A DNA stretch of 64,000 nucleotides from contig NZ_JAJAGO010000016.1 of NCBI RefSeq assembly GCF_025165795.1, forward strand, positions 62,001 to 126,000. The letters run 5' to 3'. Below are positions 8,464 to 17,208 of this stretch, piece after piece (the first letter of the stretch is position 1; the number at the start of each line of letters is the position of its first letter). The DNA comes from Streptomyces gossypii (GTDB lineage: Bacteria; Actinomycetota; Actinomycetes; Streptomycetales; Streptomycetaceae). The notes beneath the pieces are model-generated. The model searched no databases. It worked only from the letters and a program-made list of their open reading frames with translations, and was not told the origin of the DNA. The translations under genes and the position numbers were made by a program.

Positions 8464-9432
8464 ATGCGTGGCACCGCCATATCCACCGGGCTCGTGGTGA
8501 TGTGGAGCTCCGGGTTCATCGGGGCCGAACTGGGGACCAGGGAGACCACCGCCGACACGCTGCTGATGTGGCGCTTCCTCGTCGCCTCCGCGCTCCTCGG
8601 CGGCGCGTGGCTGCTGCTGCGCCGCCGAAGGCTGCCGCCACGGGCCCTGGCGGAGCAGGCACTGATCGGACTGCTCTCCCAGGGCGTCTACCTCGGCGGA
8701 GTGGTCTGGGCGGCCGGTGCAGGAGTCCCCTCCGGGACCTCGGCACTGATCGCCGCCCTCCAGCCGCTGGCCGCAGGCGCGCTCGCCGGGCCGCTGCTGG
8801 GCGAGACGGTGCGCGGGCGCCAGTGGCTGGGCCTGGGGATCGGGCTCGCCGGAGTCGCGCTTGTCGTGGGGGACGACCTCTCCGCACCGGCCGCCGCACC
8901 GCTCTGGGCCTACGCGCTGCCGTTCGCCGGTATGGCGGGCCTGCTGGCCGCGAGCTTCCTGGAACGGCGAGCCCGGCACCCGCTCGCCCCCGCCGACACG
9001 CTGCCGCTGCACTGCCTCACCAGCGCGCTCGCCTTCACCGTGATCGCGGGGGCGGCGGGGCACGCGGTTCCGCCGGGCGGCGGCTCGTTCTGGATGGCGG
9101 TCGGCTGGGTGGTGCTGCTGTCCACCGTCGGCGGCTACGGCTTCTACTGGCTCAGCATGCGCCGTAACGGAGTCACCCGCACCAGTGCCCTGATCTACCT
9201 GACGCCGCCGACCACCGCCATATGGGCGTACACGATGTTCGGGGACGCACTGGGCCTGGCCGCCGTGGCGGGGATGGTGCTGAGCGTGGTCGGGGTCCTC
9301 GCGGCCACCGTCCGGGTGAAGGGCGGACCGTCGGTGACGGCAGCGGTGCGGGCGGGGACCGGGGCGGGGACTTGCATGGGGCCTGGCAGTAGTACTGGGG
9401 CAAAGGAACCGCAAAGCGAAGTCGTTCGTTAG
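8464..9432 (+). CDS. EamA/DMT-superfamily exporter
   Basis: A 322-residue integral membrane protein with about ten hydrophobic helices arranged as two EamA repeats. The first begins ISTGLVVMWSSGFIGAELGTRETTADTLLMWRF, the typical start of an EamA drug/metabolite transporter. The second begins near WAYALPFAGMAGLLAASFLERRARHP. The C-terminal 35 residues are a hydrophilic tail. It is presumably controlled by the divergent TetR. The substrate is unknown; family members export amino acids, metabolites or drugs. Confidence 0.92.
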   Translation: MRGTAISTGLVVMWSSGFIGAELGTRETTADTLLMWRFLVASALLGGAWLLLRRRRLPPRALAEQALIGLLSQGVYLGGVVWAAGAGVPSGTSALIAALQPLAAGALAGPLLGETVRGRQWLGLGIGLAGVALVVGDDLSAPAAAPLWAYALPFAGMAGLLAASFLERRARHPLAPADTLPLHCLTSALAFTVIAGAAGHAVPPGGGSFWMAVGWVVLLSTVGGYGFYWLSMRRNGVTRTSALIYLTPPTTAIWAYTMFGDALGLAAVAGMVLSVVGVLAATVRVKGGPSVTAAVRAGTGAGTCMGPGSSTGAKEPQSEVVR

Positions 9433-9439
9433 CCGGATC

Positions 9440-10687
9440 ATGACTGCAATGACCCCTGGCTCGAATCTTCCGCTGACCGCCACGCGGGTGGCGGTCGAGG
9501 TCACCGCTCCGGTGCGGCTCGACGTGTCGGGCCTGCTGATCGCCGCCAACGGCAAGGTCCGCTCCGACGACGACTTCGTCTTCTACAACCAGCCCAGCGG
9601 ACCAGGCGTTACCCACAGCAGCGGCGCGGCCGACACGATCACTGTGGAGACCGGCGGTGTGCCCGCCGACATCGAAAAGATCGTCGTGACGGCGAGCCTG
9701 GACACCCCCGGCGCCACCTTCTCCGGCACCGAGCCGACGGCCACCGTGCGCGACGTGGGGACGAACGCCGTCATCGCCACCTTCACCCCGCCCCGGCTCG
9801 GCCCCGAGACCGCCCTCGTGGTGGTCGAGGTCTACCGGCGGAGCGGCGCGTGGAAGGTGCGCGCGGTCGGGCAGGGCTATGCGAACGGTCTGGGCGGGAT
9901 CGCGACGGACTTCGGCGTGAGCGTGGAGGAGCCCGCACCCCAGGCCGCGCCGCAGGCCCCGGCACCTCAAGCCCCGGCACCACAGGCGCCCGCCCCACCG
10001 GCTCCGCAGGCGCCCGCCGCCCCGGCCCCGCCTCCGCCGGCGCCCCCGGCGCCCCCGGCTCCTGCCGCACCTGCCGCACCAGCCGCACCAGCCGCACCAG
10101 CCGCAGGCGGCAGAATCAACCTCGACAAGGGCAGGGTCAACCTGCAGAAGAACGAGACGGTCTCGCTCGTCAAGGGCGGCGCCCCCATGCTGTCCTCGGT
10201 GCGGATGGGGCTCGGCTGGGAGCCCGCCTTCCGCTCCAAGGACATCGACCTCGACGCCTCGGTCATCGCGTACGACGCCAACCGCAAGAAGGTCGACGCC
10301 TGCTACTTCGGCAAGCTCGTCATCCTGAACGGCGTGATCCAACACTCGGGCGACAACCTCACCGGCGAAGGCGCGGGAGACGACGAGGCGATCACCGTCC
10401 ATCTCGGCAGCCTTCCGCCGCAGGTCACCGGGCTGGTCTTCACGGTGAACTCCTTCTCGGGGCAGAAGTTCACGGATGTGGCCAAGGCATACTGCCGCCT
10501 GCTGGACGCGGGCAGCGGTGAGGAGCTTGTGCGCTTCGACCTCACCAACGCCGAGCCGCGTACGGGCGTGCTGATGTGCAAATTGATCCGCCAGTTCTCC
10601 GGCGAGTGGGAGATGACCGCCCTGGGCGACTACGTCGACTCGCGTACGGTCCGGGGCATGGTGAAGCCGGGCGGCGCCGCGCTGTAG
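9440..10687 (+). CDS. TerD-family protein with two TerD domains
   Basis: A 415-residue cytosolic protein built from two TerD domains joined by an approximately 60-residue Ala/Pro linker. Domain 1 (about 4-165) has PGSNLPL and the hallmark NGKVRSDDDFVFYNQP. Domain 2 (about 226-410) has the calcium-site blocks DIDLDASVIAYD and HSGDNLTGEGAGDDE. TerD proteins bind Ca2+ and belong to the tellurite/stress-resistance network. It starts seven bases after the EamA stop with a weak ribosome site, so coupled expression is possible. An alternative start is ATG 9452. Confidence 0.93.
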   Translation: MTAMTPGSNLPLTATRVAVEVTAPVRLDVSGLLIAANGKVRSDDDFVFYNQPSGPGVTHSSGAADTITVETGGVPADIEKIVVTASLDTPGATFSGTEPTATVRDVGTNAVIATFTPPRLGPETALVVVEVYRRSGAWKVRAVGQGYANGLGGIATDFGVSVEEPAPQAAPQAPAPQAPAPQAPAPPAPQAPAAPAPPPPAPPAPPAPAAPAAPAAPAAPAAGGRINLDKGRVNLQKNETVSLVKGGAPMLSSVRMGLGWEPAFRSKDIDLDASVIAYDANRKKVDACYFGKLVILNGVIQHSGDNLTGEGAGDDEAITVHLGSLPPQVTGLVFTVNSFSGQKFTDVAKAYCRLLDAGSGEELVRFDLTNAEPRTGVLMCKLIRQFSGEWEMTALGDYVDSRTVRGMVKPGGAAL

Positions 10688-10695
10688 CGGGTACG

Positions 10696-10733
10696 GACCG
10701 GGAGGGTGCCCGCCGGCGGGCACCCTCCCGGTC
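10696..10733. terminator. Bidirectional terminator, perfect palindrome
   Basis: A 38-base perfect palindrome with 19-base arms (the left arm starts GACCGGGAGGG) lies between the convergent TerD and PhoX genes. With no fixed loop it can form on both strands. Confidence 0.85.
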
Positions 10734-10755
10734 CCGCTCCATACCGCCCGCGGCC

Positions 10756-12219
10756 TCAGCGCACGCGCTTCCAGGGGCCCGTCACAGCCAGCAGGATGCC
10801 CGGCGTCTGGATGTTGGCGAAGAGCGTGCTGCCGTCGGCCGAGAAGCAGACCCCGGCGAACTCGCTGTACTCCGGCTCCTCGTCGGTGCCGAGATTGAGC
10901 TCGTTGCGGGCGAGCGGATAGGTCTCGCCGCTGTCGGTGGCACCGAAGAGGTGCTGGTGCCCGGAGCCGTCCTCGGCGAGGATCAGGCCGCCGTAGGGCG
11001 AGACGGTGATGTTGTCGGGCCCGTCCAGTCCGCCCGTCTCTGAGGGCTCCTGGTTGACGCCGAGGCGGACCTTCAGGGTGACCGTGCGCCGCTTCGGCTC
11101 GTAGAACCAGACCTGGCCGTCGTGCGGTACACCCGGGCTGTCCGAGGCGCGGGCGTAGGAGGAGACGAAGTAGGCACCCCCGTCGGCCCACCACATGCCC
11201 TCCAGTTTGCGGGCACGGGTGACCTCGCCCTCTCCGAACTGCTCACGCACCGGCTTCTCCCGTGCGTCACGGTCCGGTACGTCCACCCAGTCCACGCCGT
11301 AGACGACGCCGATCTTGGTGCTGTGCGAGAGGTCTTCGACGAAACGGCCGCCCGAGTCGAAGCACTTCATCGCCTGCAGGGTGCCCGCGTCGTCGGCGAG
11401 ACCACGCAGCTGCCCGCGACCGTGCCGGAAGTCCTCCGGCGGGGCCCAGCGGAAGAAGAGGCCGTTGGGCTCGTCGGCGTCCTCGGTCAGGTAGAGGTGG
11501 CCGCGCTTGGTGTCGACGACGACGGCCTCGTGGTCGTACCGGCCCAGCGCCTTGATCGGCTTCGGGTCCTGATTGGCGCGGCGGTCGTGCGGGTCGACCT
11601 CGAAGACATAGCCGTGGTCCTTGGTCATGCCGTTCTCGCCGGCACGGTCGGTGTTCTCCTCGCAGGTCAGCCAGGTGCCCCACGGGGTGCTGCCGCCCGC
11701 GCAGTTGGTGGAGGTGCCCGCGATGCCGACCCATTCGGTCACATGATCGCCGTGCTTGGAGACCTCCACGACCGTGCAGCCGCCCGAGGCGGCCGGGTCG
11801 TAGACCAGGCCGTCGGTGAGCGGCACCGGGTGCTTCCAGTTCGCGCGGGGGCCCTTCAGCTCGTGGTTGTTGACGAGCAGGGTGGCCCCCCGCGCGCCCT
11901 CGAAGGCGGCGGTGCCGTCGTGGTTGGAGGGAGTGCTCTCCCCCGTCTCCAGCGTTGTCTCGCCCGAGTGGGTGAGGATCCGGTACGAGAAGCCCGCGGG
12001 CAGCGCGAGGATGCCCTCGGGGTCGGAGACGAGCGGGCCGTAGCCGGGGCCGTCGTGATGTCCGTGTCCATGGCCGTTGCCTTGCCCATGACCGTCGTGC
12101 CCCTTCCCGTCGGCCAGCGCGCCGGGCGCGGTGGCCAGCACACTCACGCTGCCCGCGAGGGCGACTCCGGCGCCCCCGGCGGCGGATCGCTTGGCGAAGT
12201 CTCTCCGGCTGATCGGCAT
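10756..12219 (-). CDS. Tat-exported PhoX/DUF839 family protein (putative alkaline phosphatase)
   Basis: A 487-residue protein with a twin-arginine signal SRRDFAKRS at residues 4-12 and a hydrophobic stretch ending near ALADG, then a His/Gly-rich linker (about residues 38-58). The body is a DUF839 beta-propeller: GTWLTCEENT, YDHEAVVVD, LYLTEDADEPNGLFFRW, GLDGPDNITVSPYGGLILAEDG and FAGVCFSADGSTLFANIQ TPG. PhoX enzymes bind Ca2+/Fe and hydrolyse phosphoesters, but many actinobacterial DUF839 members are untested. The start ATG 12219 has AGGAGAGG upstream. A PHO-box-like direct repeat lies 58 bases ahead. Confidence 0.9.
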   Translation of the reverse strand: MPISRRDFAKRSAAGGAGVALAGSVSVLATAPGALADGKGHDGHGQGNGHGHGHHDGPGYGPLVSDPEGILALPAGFSYRILTHSGETTLETGESTPSNHDGTAAFEGARGATLLVNNHELKGPRANWKHPVPLTDGLVYDPAASGGCTVVEVSKHGDHVTEWVGIAGTSTNCAGGSTPWGTWLTCEENTDRAGENGMTKDHGYVFEVDPHDRRANQDPKPIKALGRYDHEAVVVDTKRGHLYLTEDADEPNGLFFRWAPPEDFRHGRGQLRGLADDAGTLQAMKCFDSGGRFVEDLSHSTKIGVVYGVDWVDVPDRDAREKPVREQFGEGEVTRARKLEGMWWADGGAYFVSSYARASDSPGVPHDGQVWFYEPKRRTVTLKVRLGVNQEPSETGGLDGPDNITVSPYGGLILAEDGSGHQHLFGATDSGETYPLARNELNLGTDEEPEYSEFAGVCFSADGSTLFANIQTPGILLAVTGPWKRVR

Positions 12220-12276
12220 CGTCTGTCTGCCTCTCCTGTGCGCGTCGTCAGTGGTGGCGCGGCACACATTGCGCGC

Positions 12277-12298
12277 CGCCGACGAACCGGGGCTGAAC
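12277..12298 (-). promoter_or_regulatory. Candidate PHO box upstream of the PhoX gene
   Basis: On the minus strand, two adjacent 11-base units, GTTCAGCCCCG and GTTCGTCGGCG, match the Streptomyces PhoP direct-repeat consensus (GTTCACC plus four looser bases) at six and five of the seven core positions. They sit 58 bases before the start codon of a phosphatase-family gene. No third unit is clear. Confidence 0.5.
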
Positions 12299-12441
12299 TG
12301 TGCACGACGCCACGGGGCTGTTTCACGGACAAGCGGAAGGCAAGCGTCCGCCGACGGGCGACGGGCCGCGAACGGCAGCGCGCAGCAGGCCCCGCTCACC
12401 GATCCAGCCTGGTCCAGACGACCCCAGGCCCGAGAAGACCG

Positions 12442-12473
12442 CGAGGACAGGGCCTGGGGAGGCCCCGTCCTCG
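12442..12473 (-). terminator. Terminator of the 500-residue hypothetical gene
   Basis: A 14-pair stem, CGAGGACAGGGCCT with AGGCCCCGTCCTCG (one mismatch, loop GGGG), 37 bases beyond the stop of the minus-strand gene at 12510. Confidence 0.7.
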
Positions 12474-12509
12474 CTGCGTTGTTCGGGCCCGCGGCGATCC
12501 GGGAGCGCC

Positions 12510-14012
12510 CTAGTCGCGCGTGTGCGACCGTGCCTTGAACGCGGCCTTGCGGGCCTCCTTCGCCGCCCCCTTGTCGGGATGGATGCGGCCCATCGCCTCC
12601 AGTACGTAGGCGGTGGAGGGGTGATCGACCTGCCACGCCTTGTCGAAGAACCCGGTGTGCTGGTCGACCAGGCCCTGCACCAGGCTCTGGAGTCCCTCCG
12701 GCTCGCCCGCCGTGGCCAGTTGGGCCGCGAGCGTGTCGATGGTGAGCCAGAAGACCATCGCCTCGTCCGGCTGCGGCACGTCCGAGGCTCCGAGCTCGAC
12801 CAGCAGGACCCGTGCCAGGCCGCCCAGTTCGCGGTCGTCGAGCACCTCGCGCAGCGCTGGTTCGCCCTGCGAGCCCGTGAGGGAGAGCGCCAGCTGGCAG
12901 GCGAGGCGGCGGGCGGGGGCATCCTTGTCGCTGCCCTGCCCGGCGGCGAGGAGCTCACGCGCGGCGTCCAGCCGGACACGGTCCGCCAGCCACTGTTCGA
13001 TCTCCAGCCGGGCGCTGTCCTCCGGGAAGGAGGGCACGGCCCCGAGCAGGGTCTCGGCGCTCTCCCCGGCCAGGTCACCGATGACGGGGGCGTCGACGCC
13101 CGCGTCGCGCATGCGCTCACGCACGCCGTACATGCCGAGCGGGGTCAGCCGCACCATGCCGTAGCGGGAGACGTCCTCGTCGTCCGGCTCGTCCGGCAGG
13201 TCTCCCTCGGACTCCTGGGTGAGCGCCTCGTCCACCGGCTGGTAGGCGATCAGGCCGGTCGGCTCCAGGATCCGGAACTGATCGTCGAGGCGCATCATGG
13301 CGGCGGAGACCTCCTCCAGCACCTCGTCCGTCGGCTCCTCCATGTCCTCGGGGACGATCAGCGAGGCGGCCAGTACCGGCAGCGGGACCATGGCCCCCTC
13401 GGTGACGGCCGGGTCGGTGACCGAGAGAAGGTAGAGGTTGCCGAGGACGCCGTCGAGGAACTCGCTCTCGTCCTCCGGATTCCAGTCCAGGGCGTCGAGA
13501 TCGATGGAGTCCGGGTCGAGCCTGCCGTCCTCGCTGACGGCCGGGTCGAGCCCGTCCAGCAGGTCCTCGAGGCTGGGCGTGGCGGCGTCCGCCAGGACGC
13601 TCTCCAGCCCGCTCTGCCAGATGTCCAGCACATCCTGCGGGCTGCCGCCGCCGGTCAGCCGGTCCAGCTCCTCGCCGACGGTGGCGGTGGCCACCGGTTC
13701 GTCGCTCTCCAGGCTGGGCTCGGCGCCCTCGTCCTCCTCGATCTCGACGAGGCCGGTGTCGACGGCGAGGTTCCACGCCTCGGACACCTCGGCGGGGCCC
13801 TCCCCGCCGTCATCCAGATCGAGGTGGACCGTGGCCTCCTTGAGCTGACCGCCGAGCAGCTCGCCGCCCGCACCCACCCGGATGCCCGGCCCGGCCCAGC
13901 GGGCGAGGCGCACCGCGCGCGCGAAGAGCGGTGCGGCCAGCGCGTCCCTGGCCAGATCGGCGTCGGCGGGCAGCCGCACGGGCGGCAAGGCGGGACGTTC
14001 GTCACCGGGCAT
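12510..14012 (-). CDS. Conserved hypothetical protein, acidic, about 500 residues
   Basis: A predicted cytosolic protein of 500 residues beginning MPGDERPALPPVRLPADADLARDAL at ATG 14012, with AAGGAG ribosome site. It is rich in Asp/Glu, has no signal peptide or membrane segments, and appears largely helical with several winged-helix-like stretches (for example YGMVRLTPLGMYGVRERMRDAG near 310-330). The C-terminus, HPDKGAAKEARKAAFKARS, is basic. I do not recognise a catalytic motif. Similar proteins are, to my recollection, common unannotated Streptomyces core genes. It is monocistronic. Confidence 0.8.
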   Translation of the reverse strand: MPGDERPALPPVRLPADADLARDALAAPLFARAVRLARWAGPGIRVGAGGELLGGQLKEATVHLDLDDGGEGPAEVSEAWNLAVDTGLVEIEEDEGAEPSLESDEPVATATVGEELDRLTGGGSPQDVLDIWQSGLESVLADAATPSLEDLLDGLDPAVSEDGRLDPDSIDLDALDWNPEDESEFLDGVLGNLYLLSVTDPAVTEGAMVPLPVLAASLIVPEDMEEPTDEVLEEVSAAMMRLDDQFRILEPTGLIAYQPVDEALTQESEGDLPDEPDDEDVSRYGMVRLTPLGMYGVRERMRDAGVDAPVIGDLAGESAETLLGAVPSFPEDSARLEIEQWLADRVRLDAARELLAAGQGSDKDAPARRLACQLALSLTGSQGEPALREVLDDRELGGLARVLLVELGASDVPQPDEAMVFWLTIDTLAAQLATAGEPEGLQSLVQGLVDQHTGFFDKAWQVDHPSTAYVLEAMGRIHPDKGAAKEARKAAFKARSHTRD

Positions 14013-14329
14013 GGGGTGGCTCCTTGTGCGGCTTGGTGCGGTGCGGACAGTACGCGCGGATGGCGCGGCACCCATGGTGTGGTGCCCCAGCCTAGGGCGT
14101 GTCCGGTGGGTCTTCGGAAGGGTTCAGCCCGCAGGGGGCGCCTCTCGGGCCGCCGGGCTCGGAGGGAGGCCGGCGCGTTCATCCCCGCTTGGCCCGGAGT
14201 ACCCGCGACGTGCCTTGACAACGCCCGTGCCCTCGGGGAGTTTTACGCGCGTAGAGCGGCCGGGGCGTCCCGCAGGACTCCCTCGGCCCCGGCTGCGTTC
14301 CGGTTATTCCACCCGCCCCGGAGGACCTC
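14013..14329. other. Divergent intergenic region with possible -35 element
   Basis: This 317-base interval lies between two divergent genes. TTGACA at 14215-14220 is a consensus -35; a matching -10 at the expected spacing is weak. A GGAGG ribosome site (14320-14324) precedes TTG 14330. No gene is seen. Confidence 0.4.
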
Positions 14330-16171
14330 TTGACCACCCGCCATCACGCCGCACTCGGTGCGCTCACCGTCGCCGCGCTGACCTCCGCACTGCTGACCGT
14401 GCCCGCCGCCGCGCGGTCCGCCGCGGACGCCGACGGGCAACTGCGGATCCACGACCTCCAGGGGTCGACCCGCCTCTCCCCCTACGCGGACCGCACGGTG
14501 CGCGAGGTCCCCGGCATCGTCACCGGTGTACGCGGCTACGGCTCGAAGGGCTTCTGGATCCAGGACCCGCGAGGGGACGGCTCAGCGGCCACCAGCGAGG
14601 GCATCTTCGTCTTCACCGGCTCCGGTCCCGCGCCGGGAGTGCGGGTGGGGGACTCCGTGCTGGTCTCCGGCAAGGTAGGCGAGTACTACTACGGCGGCAG
14701 CGGCTCCGGAAACCAGTCGGTTACCCAGATATCCGGTCCGGAGGTGACCGTGGTCTCCTCCGGCCACCGGCTCCCCCGCCCCGAGAAGCTGCACGCCGAC
14801 CGCATCCCGGAGGCCTACACCCCGCCGGGGGACCCCGCGCAGGAGGACGGCATCGAGGGGCTGGCACTGCGGCCGGAGCGTTATGCGCTCGATCTGTACG
14901 AGTCCCTCGAGGGGATGAACGTCCAGGTGCCCGACGCCCGGGTGGTCGGTCCGAGCACCCCGTACGGCGAACTGTGGGTGACGGTGAAGCCCCGGCAGGA
15001 GCGCACCGTACGCGGCGGCACCCGCTACAGCTCGTACGACGCGCAGAACTCCGGGCGTCTGAAGATCGAGACGCTGACCCCGCTGTCCGAGGAGCCGTTC
15101 CCCGCCACCGACACCGGTGACCGCCTGACCGGCGGCGCGGCCGGGCCGCTGGACTACGACCAGTTCGGCGGCTACAACCTCGCCGCCCGGGAGACGGTGA
15201 CGGTCGAGCGGCGTGAGCTGCCCCAGGAACGCACCCGGGCGCAGCGGCGGGGCGAACTGGCCGTCGCCACCTACAACGTGGAGAACCTCGACCCCGGTGA
15301 CGACCCGGCGAAGTTCCAGCGGCTTGCGGACGGTGTCGTCGAGAACCTGGCCTCGCCCGACATCCTGGCGCTGGAGGAGATCCAGGACGACACCGGCGCC
15401 AGGAACGACGGCACCGTCACCGCCGGGAAGACCGTGAGCAAGCTGATCGACGCCATCGCAGCCGCCGGCGGCCCGCGCTACGAGTGGCGCGGGATCGCCC
15501 CGCAGGACGGCCAGGACGGCGGACAGCCCGGCGGCAACATCCGCAACGTCTTCCTCTTCAATCCCGAGCGGGTGTCCTTCACCGACCGCCCCGGCGGCGA
15601 CGCCACCACGGCGACCGGCGTCACCGAGCAGCGCGGCCGGGCCGCGCTCACCCACTCCCCCGGCCGCGTCACGCCCGAGGACGCCGCCTGGGAGGACAGC
15701 CGCAAGCCGCTCGCGGGCGAATTCCGCTTCCGCGGACGGCCGGTGATCGTGGTCGCCAACCACTTCGCCTCCAAGGGCGGCGACCAGCCGCTGCACGGAC
15801 GCGTACAGCCGCCGCAGCGGTCCTCGGAGAAGCAGCGGCTCCGGCAGGCGACACAGGTCAACACCTTCGTCAAGGAGGTGCTCGCGGTGCAGCGGAAGGC
15901 AAAGGTGGTGGTGCTCGGCGACATCAACGACTTCGAGTTCTCCCCGACCACCCAGGCTCTCACCGACGGGCACGCGCTGCGCAGCACCGTCCGCAGCCTG
16001 CCGCGTGACGAGCGGTACACCTACGTGTTTCAGGGCAACGCGCAGGTGCTGGACCAGACCCTGGTCTCCCCCGGCATCCGGCGCTTCGACTACGACATCG
16101 TGCACACGAACGCCGAGTTCGCGGATCAGGTCAGCGACCACGACCCGCAGGTGCTGCGCTTCCGCCCCTGA
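14330..16171 (+). CDS. Secreted endonuclease/exonuclease/phosphatase-family protein
   Basis: A 613-residue exported protein starting with TTG 14330, chosen because GGAGG lies five bases upstream and a Sec signal follows immediately (AALTSALLTVPAAARSA). Residues about 40-180 form an OB-like domain as in ExeM-type extracellular nucleases (GIVTGVRGYGSKGFWIQDP). The catalytic EEP domain starts near residue 305 with ATYNVENL, then LALEEIQDD, RNVFLFN, VVANHFASKGG, LGDINDFEFS and a final SDHDPQ. These provide the metal-binding Asn/Glu and catalytic His/Asp. It probably degrades extracellular nucleic acid; phosphoesterase activity on other substrates is possible. Confidence 0.92.
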   Translation: MTTRHHAALGALTVAALTSALLTVPAAARSAADADGQLRIHDLQGSTRLSPYADRTVREVPGIVTGVRGYGSKGFWIQDPRGDGSAATSEGIFVFTGSGPAPGVRVGDSVLVSGKVGEYYYGGSGSGNQSVTQISGPEVTVVSSGHRLPRPEKLHADRIPEAYTPPGDPAQEDGIEGLALRPERYALDLYESLEGMNVQVPDARVVGPSTPYGELWVTVKPRQERTVRGGTRYSSYDAQNSGRLKIETLTPLSEEPFPATDTGDRLTGGAAGPLDYDQFGGYNLAARETVTVERRELPQERTRAQRRGELAVATYNVENLDPGDDPAKFQRLADGVVENLASPDILALEEIQDDTGARNDGTVTAGKTVSKLIDAIAAAGGPRYEWRGIAPQDGQDGGQPGGNIRNVFLFNPERVSFTDRPGGDATTATGVTEQRGRAALTHSPGRVTPEDAAWEDSRKPLAGEFRFRGRPVIVVANHFASKGGDQPLHGRVQPPQRSSEKQRLRQATQVNTFVKEVLAVQRKAKVVVLGDINDFEFSPTTQALTDGHALRSTVRSLPRDERYTYVFQGNAQVLDQTLVSPGIRRFDYDIVHTNAEFADQVSDHDPQVLRFRP

Positions 16172-16311
16172 GGGGAGCGCAGCACGACGGGGGCGGCGGG
16201 CGGACGGCGGGGGCGGAGCGGCCGGGCCGGGGCGGAAGTTGAGCACTGCTAAACGGATGTCCCAGCACAACTAAGTGGACCTGTGCGGCGGTCGGGAACC
16301 AGACTCCGCCC

Positions 16312-17208
16312 ATGACCCCCCGTCCCGGCCTCTTCGGCCGTACCGCAGCCGCCATGATCACCCCGTTCGACGCTGCCGGCACCCTCGACCCGGAGGGCGC
16401 CCAGCGGCTGGCCATCCGGCTGGTGGACGAGGAGGGCTGCGACGCCCTCGTGCTCAGCGGCACCACCGGCGAAGGGCCCACCACCTCGGACGCCGAGAAG
16501 ACCACTCTGGTACGCGCCGTCGTGGAGGCGGTCGGCGACCGGGCGGCGATCGTCGCCGGGGTCGGCACTTACGACACCCGGCACACCGTCGTACTGGCCC
16601 GGGCCGCCGAACGGGCGGGCGCGCACGGCCTGCTGGTCGTCACCCCGTACTACTCACGCCCCGGCCAGGAGGCCGTCGCCCAGCATCTGCTGAGCGTCGC
16701 CGACGCCACCGGCCTTCCGGTGCTGCTCTACGACATCCCCGGCCGCACCGGCACCGCACTCACCGCCGACACGCTGCTCAGGCTCGCCGAACACCCGCGT
16801 ATCCAAGGAGTGAAGGACTGCGCGTACGACCTGATGAAGTCGGCGAAGGTGATGGCCGCGAGCGACCTCGCCTACTACTCCGGGTGCGACGAACTGATCC
16901 TCCCGCTGTGCTCGATCGGCGCCGTGGGATGTGTGAGCACCGTGGCCAACGTGGCCGGGAGCCAGGTGTGCGCGATGCTGGACGCCTACGAGAAGGGGGA
17001 CCACCGCGAGGCGGCGCGCCGCCATCTCGCTCTCATCCCGCTGGTGGACGCCCTGATGTCCGAGGCCCCGGGCACGGTGACGGTGAAGGCCCTGCTCCAC
17101 GCCCAGGGCCTGCCGGGCGGCCCGGTGCGCGGCCCGCTCCTACCGGCCGACGCCGCCCTGACGGCCCGCCTCCTGGAGACCTTCGCCCAGGCGACGGCTT
17201 CTCAGTAA
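16312..17208 (+). CDS. dapA: 4-hydroxy-tetrahydrodipicolinate synthase (DapA family)
   Basis: A 298-residue TIM-barrel aldolase. The family condenses pyruvate with aspartate semialdehyde, the first committed step to diaminopimelate and lysine. Diagnostic residues are present: GTTGEGPT loop, Tyr pair at 113-114 (TPYYSRP), catalytic Tyr140 and Arg145 in LYDIPGRTG, and Schiff-base Lys168 in IQGVKD. It fits with dapD 3 kb away. Streptomyces usually carry more than one dapA, so this could be a paralogue acting on another 2-oxo acid. The 3' end overlaps the convergent EI24 gene by seven bases. Confidence 0.88.
   Translation: MTPRPGLFGRTAAAMITPFDAAGTLDPEGAQRLAIRLVDEEGCDALVLSGTTGEGPTTSDAEKTTLVRAVVEAVGDRAAIVAGVGTYDTRHTVVLARAAERAGAHGLLVVTPYYSRPGQEAVAQHLLSVADATGLPVLLYDIPGRTGTALTADTLLRLAEHPRIQGVKDCAYDLMKSAKVMAASDLAYYSGCDELILPLCSIGAVGCVSTVANVAGSQVCAMLDAYEKGDHREAARRHLALIPLVDALMSEAPGTVTVKALLHAQGLPGGPVRGPLLPADAALTARLLETFAQATASQ

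Noticed and set aside
9946..10107. Tandem repeats that could be read as a CRISPR or minisatellite array
   Set aside because: They are the coding sequence of the Pro/Ala linker in the TerD protein, with no spacers.
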